Assembly (NCBI GenBank): GCA_963576475.1
Contig: OY754980.1
Location: forward strand, 29,929,563-29,993,562
From: Molanna angustata
Taxonomy: Eukaryota > Arthropoda > Insecta > Trichoptera > Molannidae
DNA length: 64,000 nucleotides
Direction: 5' to 3'
The notes beneath the pieces are model-generated. The model did not search any database, was not told the origin of the DNA, and saw nothing but the letters and a program-made list of their open reading frames with translations. Positions within the stretch are counted from its first letter, which is position 1. Each line of letters starts with the position of its first letter. This document shows, one piece after another, positions 63,926 to 64,000 of this stretch. The position numbers and the translations under genes are program-made.

Positions 63926-64000
63926 TACCAAGTTAACATAATTACTTTAACATACATACACTCGTATGTATGTAAATTGTTACCGAATGGGATTGTCCGG

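Overview
The window looks like gene-poor, AT-rich, repeat-dense nuclear DNA from an insect. A moth or butterfly is my best guess, from the many TAGGTACCTAC-type words and from dispersed repeats carrying AGATGGCG-type motifs. That is an inference from sequence style; no marker gene fixes the species.

The only host gene I can support is the 5' end of neurexin-1 (Nrx-1) on the + strand. Exon 1 (coding 35836-36195) encodes a signal peptide and the first two thirds of the first LamG domain. After a 15.9 kb phase-0 intron, exon 2 (52113-52246) continues the same domain and ends in a GTAAGT donor. The rest of the window downstream is the next intron. The 35 kb upstream of exon 1 has no recognisable host gene; it may be intergenic, or part of a 5'UTR intron if the acceptor-like site at 35527 is real.

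Almost everything else is transposon-derived. (1) About 25 decayed non-LTR retrotransposon (LINE) fragments on both strands, nearly all from the 3' end of the reverse-transcriptase ORF or the 3'UTR; none is intact. (2) Two well-supported tRNA-derived SINE families (SINE-A, SINE-B) and one single-copy candidate (SINE-C). SINE-B ends in a tail resembling that of local LINEs. (3) At least six families of short inverted-repeat elements: TTAA-flanked palindrome 16705-17377, terminal-inverted-repeat element 5087-5615, a family ending in ACTCCTCACTA, and hairpins near 6.5, 36.6 and 48.7 kb. (4) A dispersed repeat of about 440 bp whose copies start and stop at different points of the same cycle (18.3-19.5, 34.8-35.3, 47.1-47.6, 50.4-50.8, 55.5-56.0, 62.0-62.5 kb). 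(5) Simple and tandem repeats: a 30-bp minisatellite, about 195 TA units, AAAT/TTTA arrays, a 242/250-bp duplication and a T-rich tract. (6) One candidate solo LTR and a second weaker LTR-like segment.

Several elements are nested, which gives relative insertion ages: SINE in LINE with a 9-bp target duplication at 43.2 kb; SINE-C plus LTR inside an ACTCCTCACTA element at 13.2-14.2 kb; LINE fragment plus SINE inside a hairpin element at 45.6-46.3 kb. A few more GC-rich, apparently single-copy non-coding blocks are candidate regulatory sequence. There is no CRISPR array, rRNA, bacterial operon or intact tRNA gene. No complete new system is visible; the most unusual signal is the cyclically permuted 440-bp repeat.
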